Shown here one piece after another: positions 7,023-16,692 of a stretch of 64,000 bases of DNA. Position 1 is the stretch's first letter, and every line of letters starts with the position of its first letter. The notes under the pieces were generated by a model that saw only the letters and a list, made by a program, of their open reading frames with translations, ran no database searches and was not told where the DNA came from. The stretch comes from an uncultured Clostridia bacterium (GTDB lineage Bacteria; Bacillota; Clostridia; TANB77; CAG-508): positions 62,001 through 126,000 of the forward strand of contig CALXHF010000002.1 of assembly GCA_944388035.1 (NCBI GenBank), written 5' to 3'. The translations under genes and the position numbers were made by a program.

Positions 7023-8660
7023 TTGGCATACACAGCTCTTTATAGAAAATTTAGACCACTTACATTTTCAGAAATAGTTGGTCAAGAACATATAACAAGA
7101 ACATTAAAAAATCAAATTATAGCAAATAGAGTAGGACACGCATATTTGTTTAATGGTGGAAGAGGAACAGGTAAAACTTCTGCTGCTAAAATTTTAGCAA
7201 GAGCAATCAATTGCTTAAACCCTAAAGACGGAGAGCCTTGTAATGAGTGTGAAATATGTAGAGGTGCTATAAATGGGTCTTTAACAGATATTGTTGAAAT
7301 GGATGCAGCTTCTAATAATAGTGTTGAAGATATAAGAGCAATTCGTGAAGAAGTAAATTTTTTGCCAACAAAAGCAAAATATAGGGTATATATTATAGAT
7401 GAGGTTCATATGTTATCTACAGGAGCTTTTAATGCTTTGCTTAAAACATTGGAAGAACCGCCAGAACACGTAAAATTTATATTAGCAACTACAGAGCCAC
7501 AAAAATTGCCTGCAACTATTTTATCTAGATGTCAAAGGTTTGACTTTAAAAGATTATCAAACGAAAATATTATTAAAAGATTAAAAATAGTTTGTAAAGA
7601 AAGTAATATTGAAATAACAGATGAAGCTATGCAAATGATTGCAGTTTTAGCAGAAGGAGCAATGAGAGATGCTTTATCTATTTTAGAAAGATGTGTACAA
7701 GATGGAGATAATAAAATAGATGAAAATAAGATAAGAGATTTAGTTGGAATTCCTAAAATAACGTATGTACATAACATTATAAAAGGTATAATAGATTATG
7801 ATGTAGATAAAGCTTTAGAAGGTGTAGATATAGTGTTAAATGAAGGAAGAGACATTACTAATCTGTTATGGGAAATGATTAAATATGTAAAAGATATTCT
7901 AGTTTTTAAAACTTCTAAAAAGTTAGATTTATATACAGAAGAAGAAATTAAACAAATAGAAGTATTGGCAGAAAAATTAGATAAGCAAAGATTAATAAAC
8001 CTTGTATATAAATTATCAGAACTAGAAAGTGATGTGAAATGGTCTACTCAAAAAACTATCGTATTCCAAGCTGGAATTATTAAATTGTGTAATAAAGAAG
8101 CAGAAGTTACAGGTGATTTAGAAGAAAGAGTAGAAAGAATAGAAAAATATTTAAAATCAGGAAAAGCAATAAGTGTAAATAATACACAAATAAATCAAGC
8201 TCAAAATGTAATAACTCAAAGAAATAACCAAATAAATAGAGTTGTACAAAATAGTCAAACTACAAATGCTTCAAAAGAACCAATTAAAAATATTATTGAG
8301 AAAAAACCAACAAGAAACTTTTCGAATAAAGCAGAGGAGTATTGGCCACAAATTGTTGGTGAACTAAAACAAAATGGAAAAATAGTATTATGTACTAGCT
8401 TAAAAGGTACAACTGCAAATGAAATTAATGATATGACTGTGGGGATAGAATTCCCAAACGGTATGAGTGCTTTTGATAGAACTGTTTTAGAAAAGCCAGA
8501 AAATATAAAAGAAATTTCAACTCTAGTATCTATGGCTTGTGGAAAGCCTATGCAAATTAAATATATTTCTGGAAATAGTAATGTTCATAATATAACAAAT
8601 GAAGAAAATTTACAAAAACTTGCAAATGAGTCAGACATACCATTTAATGTCATTGATTAA
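7023..8660 (+). CDS. dnaX: DNA polymerase III subunits gamma/tau
   Basis: The clamp-loader ATPase begins with the canonical [14 protein letters not shown], so I chose the TTG at 7023 (an upstream in-frame GTG at 7014 lies too close to its AAGGA). The protein of 545 residues shows the P-loop [12 protein letters not shown], the four-cysteine zinc module ([16 protein letters not shown]), DEVHML and the [20 protein letters not shown] sensor region split across the AAA core. A low-complexity Asn/Gln linker near residues 370-420 precedes the tau-like C-terminal domain. yaaK and recR follow. Confidence 0.95.
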   Translation: MAYTALYRKFRPLTFSEIVGQEHITRTLKNQIIANRVGHAYLFNGGRGTGKTSAAKILARAINCLNPKDGEPCNECEICRGAINGSLTDIVEMDAASNNSVEDIRAIREEVNFLPTKAKYRVYIIDEVHMLSTGAFNALLKTLEEPPEHVKFILATTEPQKLPATILSRCQRFDFKRLSNENIIKRLKIVCKESNIEITDEAMQMIAVLAEGAMRDALSILERCVQDGDNKIDENKIRDLVGIPKITYVHNIIKGIIDYDVDKALEGVDIVLNEGRDITNLLWEMIKYVKDILVFKTSKKLDLYTEEEIKQIEVLAEKLDKQRLINLVYKLSELESDVKWSTQKTIVFQAGIIKLCNKEAEVTGDLEERVERIEKYLKSGKAISVNNTQINQAQNVITQRNNQINRVVQNSQTTNASKEPIKNIIEKKPTRNFSNKAEEYWPQIVGELKQNGKIVLCTSLKGTTANEINDMTVGIEFPNGMSAFDRTVLEKPENIKEISTLVSMACGKPMQIKYISGNSNVHNITNEENLQKLANESDIPFNVID

Positions 8661-8691
8661 TTATAAAATAAAAAATAAGGAGGAATTTATA

Positions 8692-9039
8692 ATGTCAAAA
8701 AGAGGAGGTTTCCCAGGAGGTATGGGAGGTTTTGGAGGTATGAACCTTGGAAATTTAATGAAAGAAGCAAAAAAGATGCAAGCAGATATGGAAAAATCAC
8801 AAGCAGAGTTAGCGGTTAAAGAGTTTGAAGCATCAAGTGGTGGTGGAGCAATAACAGTTAAAGTTTCTGGGGAGAAAACTATAAAAGAAATAAAAATAAA
8901 ACCAGAAGTAGTAGACCCAGATGATGTAGAAATGTTAGAAGATTTAATTTTAACTTGTGTAAACGAAGCTTTAAGACAAGTAGATTCAGCACAAGCACAA
9001 TCACTTGGAAAATATAATATACCAGGCTTAGGATTATAA
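8692..9039 (+). CDS. yaaK: YbaB/EbfC family nucleoid-associated protein
   Basis: The 115-residue protein has a Gly/Met-rich N-terminus ([20 protein letters not shown]) and the typical core ending in [13 protein letters not shown]. YbaB dimers bind DNA and often sit between dnaX and recR, as here. The true start is the ATG at 8692 with AAGGAGG ten bases upstream; longer frames to the left overlap dnaX and have no ribosome binding site. Confidence 0.93.
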   Translation: MSKRGGFPGGMGGFGGMNLGNLMKEAKKMQADMEKSQAELAVKEFEASSGGGAITVKVSGEKTIKEIKIKPEVVDPDDVEMLEDLILTCVNEALRQVDSAQAQSLGKYNIPGLGL

Positions 9040-9061
9040 AATAAAACTGGAGGAGTAAGGG

Positions 9062-9661
9062 ATGTCATTATATTCGCCATCAATAGAAAAATTAATAGAA
9101 AGTTTTGAGAGATTACCAAGTATAGGACATAAGACAGCTGCAAGATTAGCATTTTATATGTTAAATTGTTCTGAAGAAGAAACAAATGAATTTGTTTCTT
9201 CAATTATTAATGCTAAGAAAAATTTAAAATATTGTAGTAAATGTTTTAATATTTCAGATACAGACCCTTGTTCTATATGTAGTAATCCTAAAAGAGACCA
9301 GAGCATTATATGTGTGGTAGAAGATGTACGAGATATTGTAGCAATGGAAAAAACACATGAATTTAAAGGAGTATATCACGTTTTACACGGTTCTATTTCG
9401 CCAATGAACGGTGTTGGCCCAGATGATATTAAAATAAAAGAATTACTTTCAAGACTAATGGGTGGAGAAGTAAAAGAAGTAATACTTGCAACAAACCCAA
9501 GAGTGGAAGGTGAAGCAACAGCTATGTATTTATCAAAATTAATAAAACCATTAGGAATAAAAGTAACAAGAATAGCTCACGGAATACCAGTAGGTGGTGA
9601 TTTAGAATATACAGATGAAATCACACTTACAAAAGCATTAGAAGGAAGAAGAGAAATGTAA
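9062..9661 (+). CDS. recR: Recombination mediator protein RecR
   Basis: The 199-residue protein has the N-terminal helix-hairpin-helix ([15 protein letters not shown]), a zinc module with C58, C61, C70 and C73, the Toprim domain ([14 protein letters not shown], then [17 protein letters not shown]) and the C-terminal Walker-B-like end. RecR acts with RecO/RecF to load RecA on gapped DNA. The start follows GGAGGAG, and the gene closes the dnaX-yaaK-recR unit. Confidence 0.95.
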   Translation: MSLYSPSIEKLIESFERLPSIGHKTAARLAFYMLNCSEEETNEFVSSIINAKKNLKYCSKCFNISDTDPCSICSNPKRDQSIICVVEDVRDIVAMEKTHEFKGVYHVLHGSISPMNGVGPDDIKIKELLSRLMGGEVKEVILATNPRVEGEATAMYLSKLIKPLGIKVTRIAHGIPVGGDLEYTDEITLTKALEGRREM

Positions 9662-9668
9662 AAATAAA

Positions 9669-9694
9669 CCACATCTTATTTTATTAAGGTGTGG
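9669..9694. terminator. Hairpin between recR and the convergent glycosyltransferase
   Basis: CCACATCTT pairs with AAGGTGTGG (one G-U). T-rich sequence follows on both strands. Confidence 0.65.
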
Positions 9695-9704
9695 CATTTC
9701 TATA

Positions 9705-10835
9705 TTAATTTTTAAATAAAATATCACAAATATCTCTAGTGGAATTAGGTCTTGCAAGTATTTTTGTATTTTCTTTCATAATATTAATTTTTTCTTTATT
9801 ATTTAAAAGATTTTTAATTATTTCTTTAGAATTATCAGATTTTTTTATCCAAACAGCAATGTTTTTACTTTCTAAGAATTCAGCATTTTCTTCTTCTTGA
9901 CCTGGTATAGGGTTAATAACAATCATAGGTAAATGAGAAGCTAAACTCTCAGAAGTAGTAAGGCCACCTGGTTTAGTTACAACTAAATCTGAAATCGCCA
10001 TAAGTTTTGGTACTTCGTTTGAAAATTCTATTATTTTAACATTAGATCTAGCATTATTAGAATTTACAACTTCTTCAAATGCTGATTTCATTTTAGGGTT
10101 TTTTCCAGAAATAGCAATTATTTGAATATTATTATTTTTAGTTTCCTCTACAAAATTATTAAAAATTTGTACAGTTCTAGTTTTTCCTAGTCCAAATTCT
10201 CCACCGCCAAAGAATAAAATCGTAAATTTGTTTTCATCTAAATTATATTTATCAAAAATTTCTTTTTTATTGTACAATTTTTGGAAGTTTTCTGAAATAG
10301 GTATACCAGTATCAAATACTTTATTTTCAGATATGCCTTTACTAATTAAATAATCTTTCATCTTATTATGTGCAACAAAAAAGTAATCAGTATATTCATG
10401 ACCTACAAGCCATTGGTCATGTGGTGCAAAGTCTGTCATTATAGTTGCTATTTTAGAATCTATTTTATTTTTTCTTTTTAAATAACTACACATTTGACTA
10501 CCAAATGGATGAGTTGAAATTATTAAATCAGGTTTTTTTTCTCTAAGCAATTTTAATAATTTAATTGCCATAATTTTATTAGACCTAGTTGTAATATGAG
10601 CAAGTGGTCCTTTTTGTGCATCTGAATAAATTCTTCCCCAAGCCCAAGGTGCTTTTTTTGCCATTTCTCTATATGCAGCAGTTGTAACTTTCTCTATAGT
10701 TTTATTTACATATTTCATACAATCAATCATTTCTACATCTATGTCTGTATAATTAGTTTTAATGCAATTTTCGATTGATTTAGCAGCATTTAAATGTCCA
10801 CCTCCATATGAGGCATAAAAAATTAAAACTTTCAT
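9705..10835 (-). CDS. UgtP/MGDG synthase-like diacylglycerol glucosyltransferase (GT28)
   Basis: The 376-residue cytoplasmic-face enzyme has the N-terminal YASYGGGHLNAA motif of MGDG synthases and UgtP, the MTDFAPHDQWL segment, a LFFGGGEFGLG loop and the C-terminal nucleotide-sugar site DLVVTKPGGLTTSES with NPIPGQEEEN. It would transfer sugar from a UDP-sugar to diacylglycerol, making glycolipid anchors. The upstream UDP-sugar genes at 0-2 kb fit such a supply role, though they are not linked. The ATG at 10835 has AGGAGAAA upstream. Confidence 0.85.
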   Translation of the reverse strand: MKVLIFYASYGGGHLNAAKSIENCIKTNYTDIDVEMIDCMKYVNKTIEKVTTAAYREMAKKAPWAWGRIYSDAQKGPLAHITTRSNKIMAIKLLKLLREKKPDLIISTHPFGSQMCSYLKRKNKIDSKIATIMTDFAPHDQWLVGHEYTDYFFVAHNKMKDYLISKGISENKVFDTGIPISENFQKLYNKKEIFDKYNLDENKFTILFFGGGEFGLGKTRTVQIFNNFVEETKNNNIQIIAISGKNPKMKSAFEEVVNSNNARSNVKIIEFSNEVPKLMAISDLVVTKPGGLTTSESLASHLPMIVINPIPGQEEENAEFLESKNIAVWIKKSDNSKEIIKNLLNNKEKINIMKENTKILARPNSTRDICDILFKN

Positions 10836-10962
10836 AAAAAATTTCTCCTTTTATTTTGTTGATGTTATTTTAACATATACAAAAGAAAATTTCAAAAAAA
10901 AGGAATAAATCTTAAGAATTTTATACAAAATAATAAAAATTGGAAAAGAAAAAGGTGATTTT

Positions 10963-11439
10963 TTGAAAAATATTTTTAAGATAATTATTTTATTTACAAT
11001 GTTAATATTAGCAATTATAGCAATATTTGTATTTGATAATGATTTAAGTGAACAAAATATTAGCTATGCAGCAACGTCTAACACTTCAGATACACAACTT
11101 ATGGCGAGAGCAATAAACGGAGAGGCTAGAGGAGAGCCATATGAAGGGCAAGTGGCAGTTGGAGCTGTTATTTTAAATAGAGTAAAAAGCTCAAAATTTC
11201 CTAACACAATAGCAGGTGTAATATACCAAAGTGGAGCATTTACAGCAGTATCTGATGGGCAAATTAATGTGCCGATAGAAGAAGGATCTACTGTATATAA
11301 AGCAGCGAAAGATGCAATGAACGGTTGGGATCCAACAGGTGGTTGTATTTATTATTTTAACCCAAATACTGCTACAAATAAATGGATATGGTCAAGACCA
11401 CAAGTTAAAACTATAGGAAAGCATATATTTTGTAAATAG
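10963..11439 (+). CDS. sleB: SleB-type spore cortex-lytic / cell wall hydrolase
   Basis: A hydrophobic N-terminal signal (about residues 5-25) is followed by the Hydrolase_2 catalytic domain (about 45-158): ARAINGEARGEPYEGQVAVG with the catalytic glutamate, then GAVILNRVKS and IYYFNPNTATNKWIW. SleB degrades cortex peptidoglycan at germination. There is no N-terminal peptidoglycan-binding domain, so this is a short version. TTG start with AAGGTGAT in front. ypeB follows immediately, and YpeB is the known partner of SleB. Confidence 0.88.
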   Translation: MKNIFKIIILFTMLILAIIAIFVFDNDLSEQNISYAATSNTSDTQLMARAINGEARGEPYEGQVAVGAVILNRVKSSKFPNTIAGVIYQSGAFTAVSDGQINVPIEEGSTVYKAAKDAMNGWDPTGGCIYYFNPNTATNKWIWSRPQVKTIGKHIFCK

Positions 11440-11453
11440 AAAGGATGATTAGT

Positions 11454-12833
11454 TTGAAAAATATATTGGTGGATTGGAAAAATAGATTAAAAAAAGGACA
11501 TATGCTCAGTGTTATATGTATTTTACTAATTATTGTTGGTATATTAGGAGCTATTTTATATAAAAAGCAAAGAGAATATAGGCAAGCATCAGAAAATAGT
11601 TATAATATGGCATTTTTTGAATTAGTAGATTATGTGCAAAATGTAGAAACTTACCTTGCAAAATCCTTAATTTCATCGACACCAGAGCATGGAGCAGAAA
11701 CTTTAACTAATTTGTGGAGAGAAGCAAATTTAGCACAAGCTTATTTAAGTAGACTTCCAATAGAAAGCCAAGAATTAGCGAGTACTGAAAAGTTTTTAAA
11801 TCAAGTTAGTGATTATAGTTATAGTTTGTCTAGAAAAAATATTTATAATGAAAAGTTAACTCAAGATGACTTAAATAATTTAAAAGAGCTACACTCATAT
11901 AGCGTGGATTTAGAAAATACATTAAACCAATTATCAGAAGATTTAAACAGTGGTAGGTTTAAATGGGGAGAGTTAACTGAAAAAGGAACTGTTGCTTTTG
12001 CACAAGAAGTTGACAATATTTCTAAAGAAAGCTTTAGTAATTTAGAGGAAAATTTCCACGAATATGCAGGTTTAATATATGATGGAGCATATTCAGAACA
12101 CTTAACAAGTAGTGAACCTAAAGGTTTAACAGGAGATGATATAGATGAAAACAAAGCAAAAGAAATAGCAGAAAATCCTGTTGGTAAAAACAATATAAAA
12201 GAGACAAAAAATTTAGGGTATTCAGAAAATGCTACAATACAAGTTTATGATTTTTCTATAACAAATAATGAAGATTTAAATATAAATGTTTCTGTATCTA
12301 AAAAAGGTGGTCATATAGTTTATATGAATACAAACAGAGAAGTAAATACAGAAATAATTTCGCAAGAAGAAGCAAATCAAAAAGGAAAAGATTTCTTAAA
12401 TTCTAAAGGTTTTCCCAATATGAAAGAAACTTACTTTTTAAAACAAGAAGGAATTGTAACCATTAATTATGCTTATATGCAAGATAATGTAATAATGTAT
12501 CCAGATTTAATAAAAGTAAAAGTTGCATTAGATAATGGTGAGATTTTAGGTATAGAAACAACTGGATATTTAAATAACCATATAGAAAGTAGAGATATTA
12601 GTAATATAAAAATAACAGAAGAAGACGCAAAAAAAGATTTAAATCCTAATCTAGAGATAACATCAAGTGGATTAGCTGTTATTCCAACGGATTGGAAATC
12701 TGAAATTCTTTGTTATGAGTTTAAAGGTAAAGTAGATGATAGAGAATTTTTAGTTTATATAAATGCTGAAAATGGTAGAGAAGAAGATATTTTAATAATT
12801 ACAAATACACCAAATGGTACACTTGCTATGTAA
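11454..12833 (+). CDS. ypeB: Germination protein YpeB
   Basis: The protein of about 459 residues has a membrane anchor (LSVICILLIIVGILGAILY), a helical N-terminal half with a LPIESQELASTEKFLNQVSDYSY segment, and three C-terminal PepSY-like repeats (for example EEANQKGKDFLNSKGFP). YpeB is needed for SleB localisation and stability in spores. I chose TTG at 11454, which has AAAGGATGA at good spacing; the ATG at 11445 touches its own Shine-Dalgarno. A terminator follows. Confidence 0.88.
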   Translation: MKNILVDWKNRLKKGHMLSVICILLIIVGILGAILYKKQREYRQASENSYNMAFFELVDYVQNVETYLAKSLISSTPEHGAETLTNLWREANLAQAYLSRLPIESQELASTEKFLNQVSDYSYSLSRKNIYNEKLTQDDLNNLKELHSYSVDLENTLNQLSEDLNSGRFKWGELTEKGTVAFAQEVDNISKESFSNLEENFHEYAGLIYDGAYSEHLTSSEPKGLTGDDIDENKAKEIAENPVGKNNIKETKNLGYSENATIQVYDFSITNNEDLNINVSVSKKGGHIVYMNTNREVNTEIISQEEANQKGKDFLNSKGFPNMKETYFLKQEGIVTINYAYMQDNVIMYPDLIKVKVALDNGEILGIETTGYLNNHIESRDISNIKITEEDAKKDLNPNLEITSSGLAVIPTDWKSEILCYEFKGKVDDREFLVYINAENGREEDILIITNTPNGTLAM

Positions 12834-12835
12834 GT

Positions 12836-12860
12836 AAAAAGGGGTTCATGCCCCCTTTTT
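12836..12860. terminator. Bidirectional terminator, ypeB / vanW
   Basis: AAAAAGGGG and CCCCTTTTT form a GC-rich stem with flanking A and T runs, serving both converging genes. Confidence 0.9.
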
Positions 12861-12864
12861 AAAA

Positions 12865-14469
12865 TTAATGTCTTTTATATGTATCTCTTGAAAGTAGTAC
12901 TTTATCAACTACTTGCCCATTACGTTTTAAAATTTTGTATGCTTCTGAATAAATTGAATTTGCAGTTCTACCAGTTTCATATGCTGAGATTTCAACTTCA
13001 TAATCATCATCTTGTTTTAAACCAAAAATTTGACAAGTTGCAACTCCACTAGAAACAGTACAAAGTATTTTTATTGGATAATTTCTATTATTTTTAAATT
13101 GAAAATCAAGTGACCCATAAACAACAGTTGCATCCCTACTTGCTTTTACATATGAAGGTACAAATTGATGATTAGTTCTTTCTACAATATCAAGATTTGC
13201 ATATATAACAGCATTATAAATTGTAGAAGATATTTGACAAATACCACCACCTAAACCATCAACTACTTGACCACTAACATATATAGGAGCTTCTTTATAA
13301 CCTGCAGCAATGGTTCTAGCACCTACTACTTTGTTATATGAAAAAGTTTCACCAGGCATTAATACAGTACCATTTACTTTATTTGCAGCTAATCTTAAAT
13401 TAGTAGTTCTATCTGTATCACGTGTAGAATAATTTGTTGAAAATTGTGCAAGTAAATCTGGGAAAGCTTCTGTCCCTATCATATTAGTTGTAACATTTGG
13501 ATAAAGTGTTTTTAATGGAATTGTATATTCTTCAGAAGAATTACTTGCAATCATAGCTTTTGCTTCTTCTATTGACATATTAAAATCTAGACCATTTTCA
13601 GAAGGATATACAGAAAATGGGTCTTGCGTATAATATGCATCTTTTGGTTCTTTATATATTTCAGTATGTATTTTATCTATATCAATAGGAGTAGGTGTTT
13701 TATTTGCTACAACAATTTCTATAGGTTGGTTTATCGTTTCTAAATTAGAAATTCCACTTTTAATAGCTTTTATAGTAGCATCTATATCAACAACTACGCC
13801 TTCTTTTCCTGTTGTTATTATTAAATTATTATCTTCTATATAATAACTGCTTTCAATAACTTTATCAGGTAGTTGTGAAGAAATTTCATTTAAATTTGTA
13901 GTTAATTGCTCACTATTAAGATTTACAGTTGGTTCTATATTAACATCCCCAAACATAGAAGATAAAACATAAAAATTATTTTGGAAAAGGTTTCCTTGTC
14001 TTCCAACACTATAAGCTTTATTTACAGCATCTTTTATATCAAAGCTAGTTTCTATTTGTTCTAGAGATATAGCTGTTTGATAATCACCGTGTTTTAAAGT
14101 TATTTCCTGTGGTAAAGATTGGTTAATATAATTTTCAACAGTAGATTTTGCTTCATCTTTACTCATATTTGAAACATCAATACCTTTAATATGTACACCA
14201 AATGCCATATTTTGATTTAAAGCATTATATCCTGTAAAAATTAGAAATGCTATAATAAAAATAGCTATAATAATAAAAACTAAAATTCCTAAAATTGATA
14301 AAACACTTTTCTTTTCCTTTTTTACAGGTTCAAACTCTTGAATTACATTTGTTTCATCATCTTTTTTTACTATAGCTGTAGTTTCTTCATTTTTTAAATT
14401 TTTTTCTAATTTTTTATTTTCTTGCCTAACTTCTTCTTTAATTTCTTTTTCAACTTCTTTAACGCTCAT
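12865..14469 (-). CDS. VanW family membrane-anchored protein
   Basis: The 534-residue protein has a charged cytoplasmic N-terminus (about 65 residues, Glu/Lys rich), one membrane helix (VLSILGILVFIIIAIFIIAF), two peptidoglycan-binding-4-like repeats and a C-terminal VanW domain (about 340-470) with LMPGETFSYN, GLGGGICQISSTIYNA and NHQFVPSYV. VanW function is unresolved, but these proteins face the cell wall. There is no G5 domain at the end. ATG start preceded by AGGAGAG. Confidence 0.88.
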   Translation of the reverse strand: MSVKEVEKEIKEEVRQENKKLEKNLKNEETTAIVKKDDETNVIQEFEPVKKEKKSVLSILGILVFIIIAIFIIAFLIFTGYNALNQNMAFGVHIKGIDVSNMSKDEAKSTVENYINQSLPQEITLKHGDYQTAISLEQIETSFDIKDAVNKAYSVGRQGNLFQNNFYVLSSMFGDVNIEPTVNLNSEQLTTNLNEISSQLPDKVIESSYYIEDNNLIITTGKEGVVVDIDATIKAIKSGISNLETINQPIEIVVANKTPTPIDIDKIHTEIYKEPKDAYYTQDPFSVYPSENGLDFNMSIEEAKAMIASNSSEEYTIPLKTLYPNVTTNMIGTEAFPDLLAQFSTNYSTRDTDRTTNLRLAANKVNGTVLMPGETFSYNKVVGARTIAAGYKEAPIYVSGQVVDGLGGGICQISSTIYNAVIYANLDIVERTNHQFVPSYVKASRDATVVYGSLDFQFKNNRNYPIKILCTVSSGVATCQIFGLKQDDDYEVEISAYETGRTANSIYSEAYKILKRNGQVVDKVLLSRDTYKRH

Positions 14470-14661
14470 TTGACTCTCCTTTTGCTAAGTATCTATTTAA
14501 TTATAGCATATTTTTTGTAAAAAAATATATATTTTAATAAAAAATTGTCAAAATAAATTTATAAAAATTGTATATACTATAATTATAAAACTTTTATTTA
14601 AGTTTTATGAGTCCAATTTATGAAATTTTCTAATATAAAGAAAATTTACAAGGAGGATATT

Positions 14662-14826
14662 ATGAGTAAGTTAATATCAAATAATTTAAGAGAAGAAATA
14701 GCAAAAGAGTTAGGAGTGTATGACACAGTTAAAAAAGACGGAGGTTCTTGGGCAAATGTTTCATCAAAAGACTGTGGTAATATTGTAAAAAAAGCAATTG
14801 AAATAGCAAATAGAACAGTAGAATAA
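14662..14826 (+). CDS. Alpha/beta-type small acid-soluble spore protein
   Basis: The 54-residue protein reads LREEIAKELGVYDTV, a Gly-rich turn, then CGNIVKKAIEIAN, matching the two conserved helices of alpha/beta SASPs, which coat and protect spore DNA. The ATG at 14662 follows AAGGAGGATATT; a longer in-frame start at 14620 lacks a ribosome binding site. Short for the family. A small stem-loop follows. Confidence 0.75.
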   Translation: MSKLISNNLREEIAKELGVYDTVKKDGGSWANVSSKDCGNIVKKAIEIANRTVE

Positions 14827-14835
14827 GAAAACAAG

Positions 14836-14864
14836 AAGCTTAGAGTAATAACTCTAGGCTTTTA
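14836..14864 (+). terminator. Terminator of the SASP gene
   Basis: AAGCTTAGAGT pairs with ACTCTAGGCTT (one T-G), followed by TTT. Confidence 0.7.
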
Positions 14865-15169
14865 AAATGAATTGTATTAATAAAAATATTATAAATAATG
14901 AAGTAGAACAAATTTTTTTTTGATGATATTGATAAGCATTTTAATCAAAAATGAGAAAGAAGTATTTTTTGATAACTTTTTATACTCCTGACGAGCCATC
15001 TACTACTCCCTGAAACTTGCTTAAATTATGGCAATATTATATAGCAAGTGGGCAAAACGACAAATTTAAAAATGATTATCTCAAAAGTTGAAAATAAAAT
15101 ACCACAAAAATATGAAATGAAATACCTCAAAATTATGAAATAAGGTTCTAATAAAAGACAGCAACGATA
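14865..15169. other. Gene-free intergenic stretch
   Basis: I see no gene. At 15080-15145 an imperfect tandem repeat of about 22-24 bases reads roughly AAATACC-CAAAA-TATGAAAT twice. Nothing else stands out. Confidence 0.5.
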
Positions 15170-15201
15170 AAGAAGAACTGAAAATAATTCCAGTTCTTCT
15201 T
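15170..15201 (-). terminator. Terminator of the second DUF4143 ATPase
   Basis: An 11-bp perfect stem (AAGAAGAACTG with its complement at 15191-15201) overlaps the stop codon of the minus-strand gene. Confidence 0.75.
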
Positions 15202-16492
15202 ATATACAAAATACTGCATATAATGGTACAGATTTAATATTATTTTCTAAACCAAAGTTTTTTTCAGAAATACGTATTGCAGTTTTTGGGTTATATTTTT
15301 GCATATAAAGATTTAGGCTTTTTGATTTTGTGTGTTCTTTAGATTTTACTTCTATAGGTATTATTTCTGTTCCTTTTTGAATTAAAAAATCAATTTCTGC
15401 TCTTCCATTTGATTCCCAATAATAAGTTTCATAACCATTTATACGTAATTCATTTTCTACATAGTTTTCTGTTAATGGCCCCATTGATATCATAGAAAGA
15501 CCTGTATTTAAGTCTACTTGATATAATGGATATCCAGCTTTATTTACAAATAACCCAACATCATTCATATATAGTTTAAAAGAAGTTAAATCTTTATACA
15601 TTTCTATTGGTACTTGAGGGTTGACCTTAAATACTTGATGAACTATTCCACTATTTTTAAGCCATAAAATAGCTTCACCAAATATACTAGATGTTCCACC
15701 TTTAGAAATAACTTTGTATTGGAATTTTTGATTTTCTTTTGCTAATTGTAAAGGAATAGAATCAAATGCAGAAACTATTTTGTTAGATTCATTATCTTCA
15801 GCATATCTTGTCATATCATTTTCATATGATTCTAAAATTTCTGCTTGAATATCAATCGTTCCAATTACTTTTCCCTCATCTAAATATGTTTGTACTACTT
15901 CTGGCATACCACCAACAACTAAATAAGTTCTATATAATTTTAAGCAAAGAGAGTGTATATCATTATCCATTTCTTCATTTGAAATATAGTGTTTTTCTAT
16001 TTCTTTTATTAAATTTTCTTTTCCTAATGCTTTTAAAAACTCTTTAAAAGATAATGCATACATATTTATTATTTGTACTTTACCTACTGGAAATGAGTAG
16101 TTCTTGCTATTAATTTTTATACCAAGTAAAGAACCTGCAGCTATTATATGGTACTGGGGGAGTTCTTCACAAAAATATTTTAAAGATGTAAGAGCTCTTT
16201 CATTTGCTTGTATTTCGTCAAAAAAAATTAAAGTTTTTCCTGGTGTGATTTTTTCATTAAAAAATAATTCTAACTTATTTATTATTTCAAGTGGGTTAAT
16301 ATCATCATTTATTTGAGTACTAATCTGCTTATTTTTTTCAAAATTAACATATACTACATTTTCATAATACATATTTCCAAATTCTTTTATTATATAAGTT
16401 TTTCCAACCTGTCTTGCACCTTGTACAATTAAAGGTTTTCTCTTTTTAGAATTTTTCCATACAATTAACTTTTTTATAATTTCTCTTTCCAT
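15200..16492 (-). CDS. AAA_14/DUF4143 family ATPase (copy 2 of 4)
   Basis: This 430-residue protein has VQGARQVGKTYIIKEFG as its P-loop, FFDEIQANERALTSLKYF as Walker B region, and a C-terminal DUF4143 domain with AEIDFLIQ and IPIEVKS, i.e. an intact E-x-D...E-x-K nuclease-like pair. It stands alone between an intergenic gap and murF on the other strand. Cellular role unknown. ATG start, with AGGAGGAAG upstream. Codon use is like the surroundings, so recent transfer is not obvious. Confidence 0.88.
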   Translation of the reverse strand: MEREIIKKLIVWKNSKKRKPLIVQGARQVGKTYIIKEFGNMYYENVVYVNFEKNKQISTQINDDINPLEIINKLELFFNEKITPGKTLIFFDEIQANERALTSLKYFCEELPQYHIIAAGSLLGIKINSKNYSFPVGKVQIINMYALSFKEFLKALGKENLIKEIEKHYISNEEMDNDIHSLCLKLYRTYLVVGGMPEVVQTYLDEGKVIGTIDIQAEILESYENDMTRYAEDNESNKIVSAFDSIPLQLAKENQKFQYKVISKGGTSSIFGEAILWLKNSGIVHQVFKVNPQVPIEMYKDLTSFKLYMNDVGLFVNKAGYPLYQVDLNTGLSMISMGPLTENYVENELRINGYETYYWESNGRAEIDFLIQKGTEIIPIEVKSKEHTKSKSLNLYMQKYNPKTAIRISEKNFGLENNIKSVPLYAVFCI

Positions 16493-16692
16493 AATTCTTC
16501 CTCCTATATAGATATTATACCTTTTATATGCAAAAAAGTCAATAAAATTATGATTTTTTTGTACATAACTGTTTGAAACTTGAAATTTTTCTTTAATGTT
16601 TTTTTGATATAAAACAGAAATACTAATAATGTAGTTGCAAAAGAAGATAAAAAGACATATAATCTAACAAAAGAAAAAATTAAGGAGAAGAT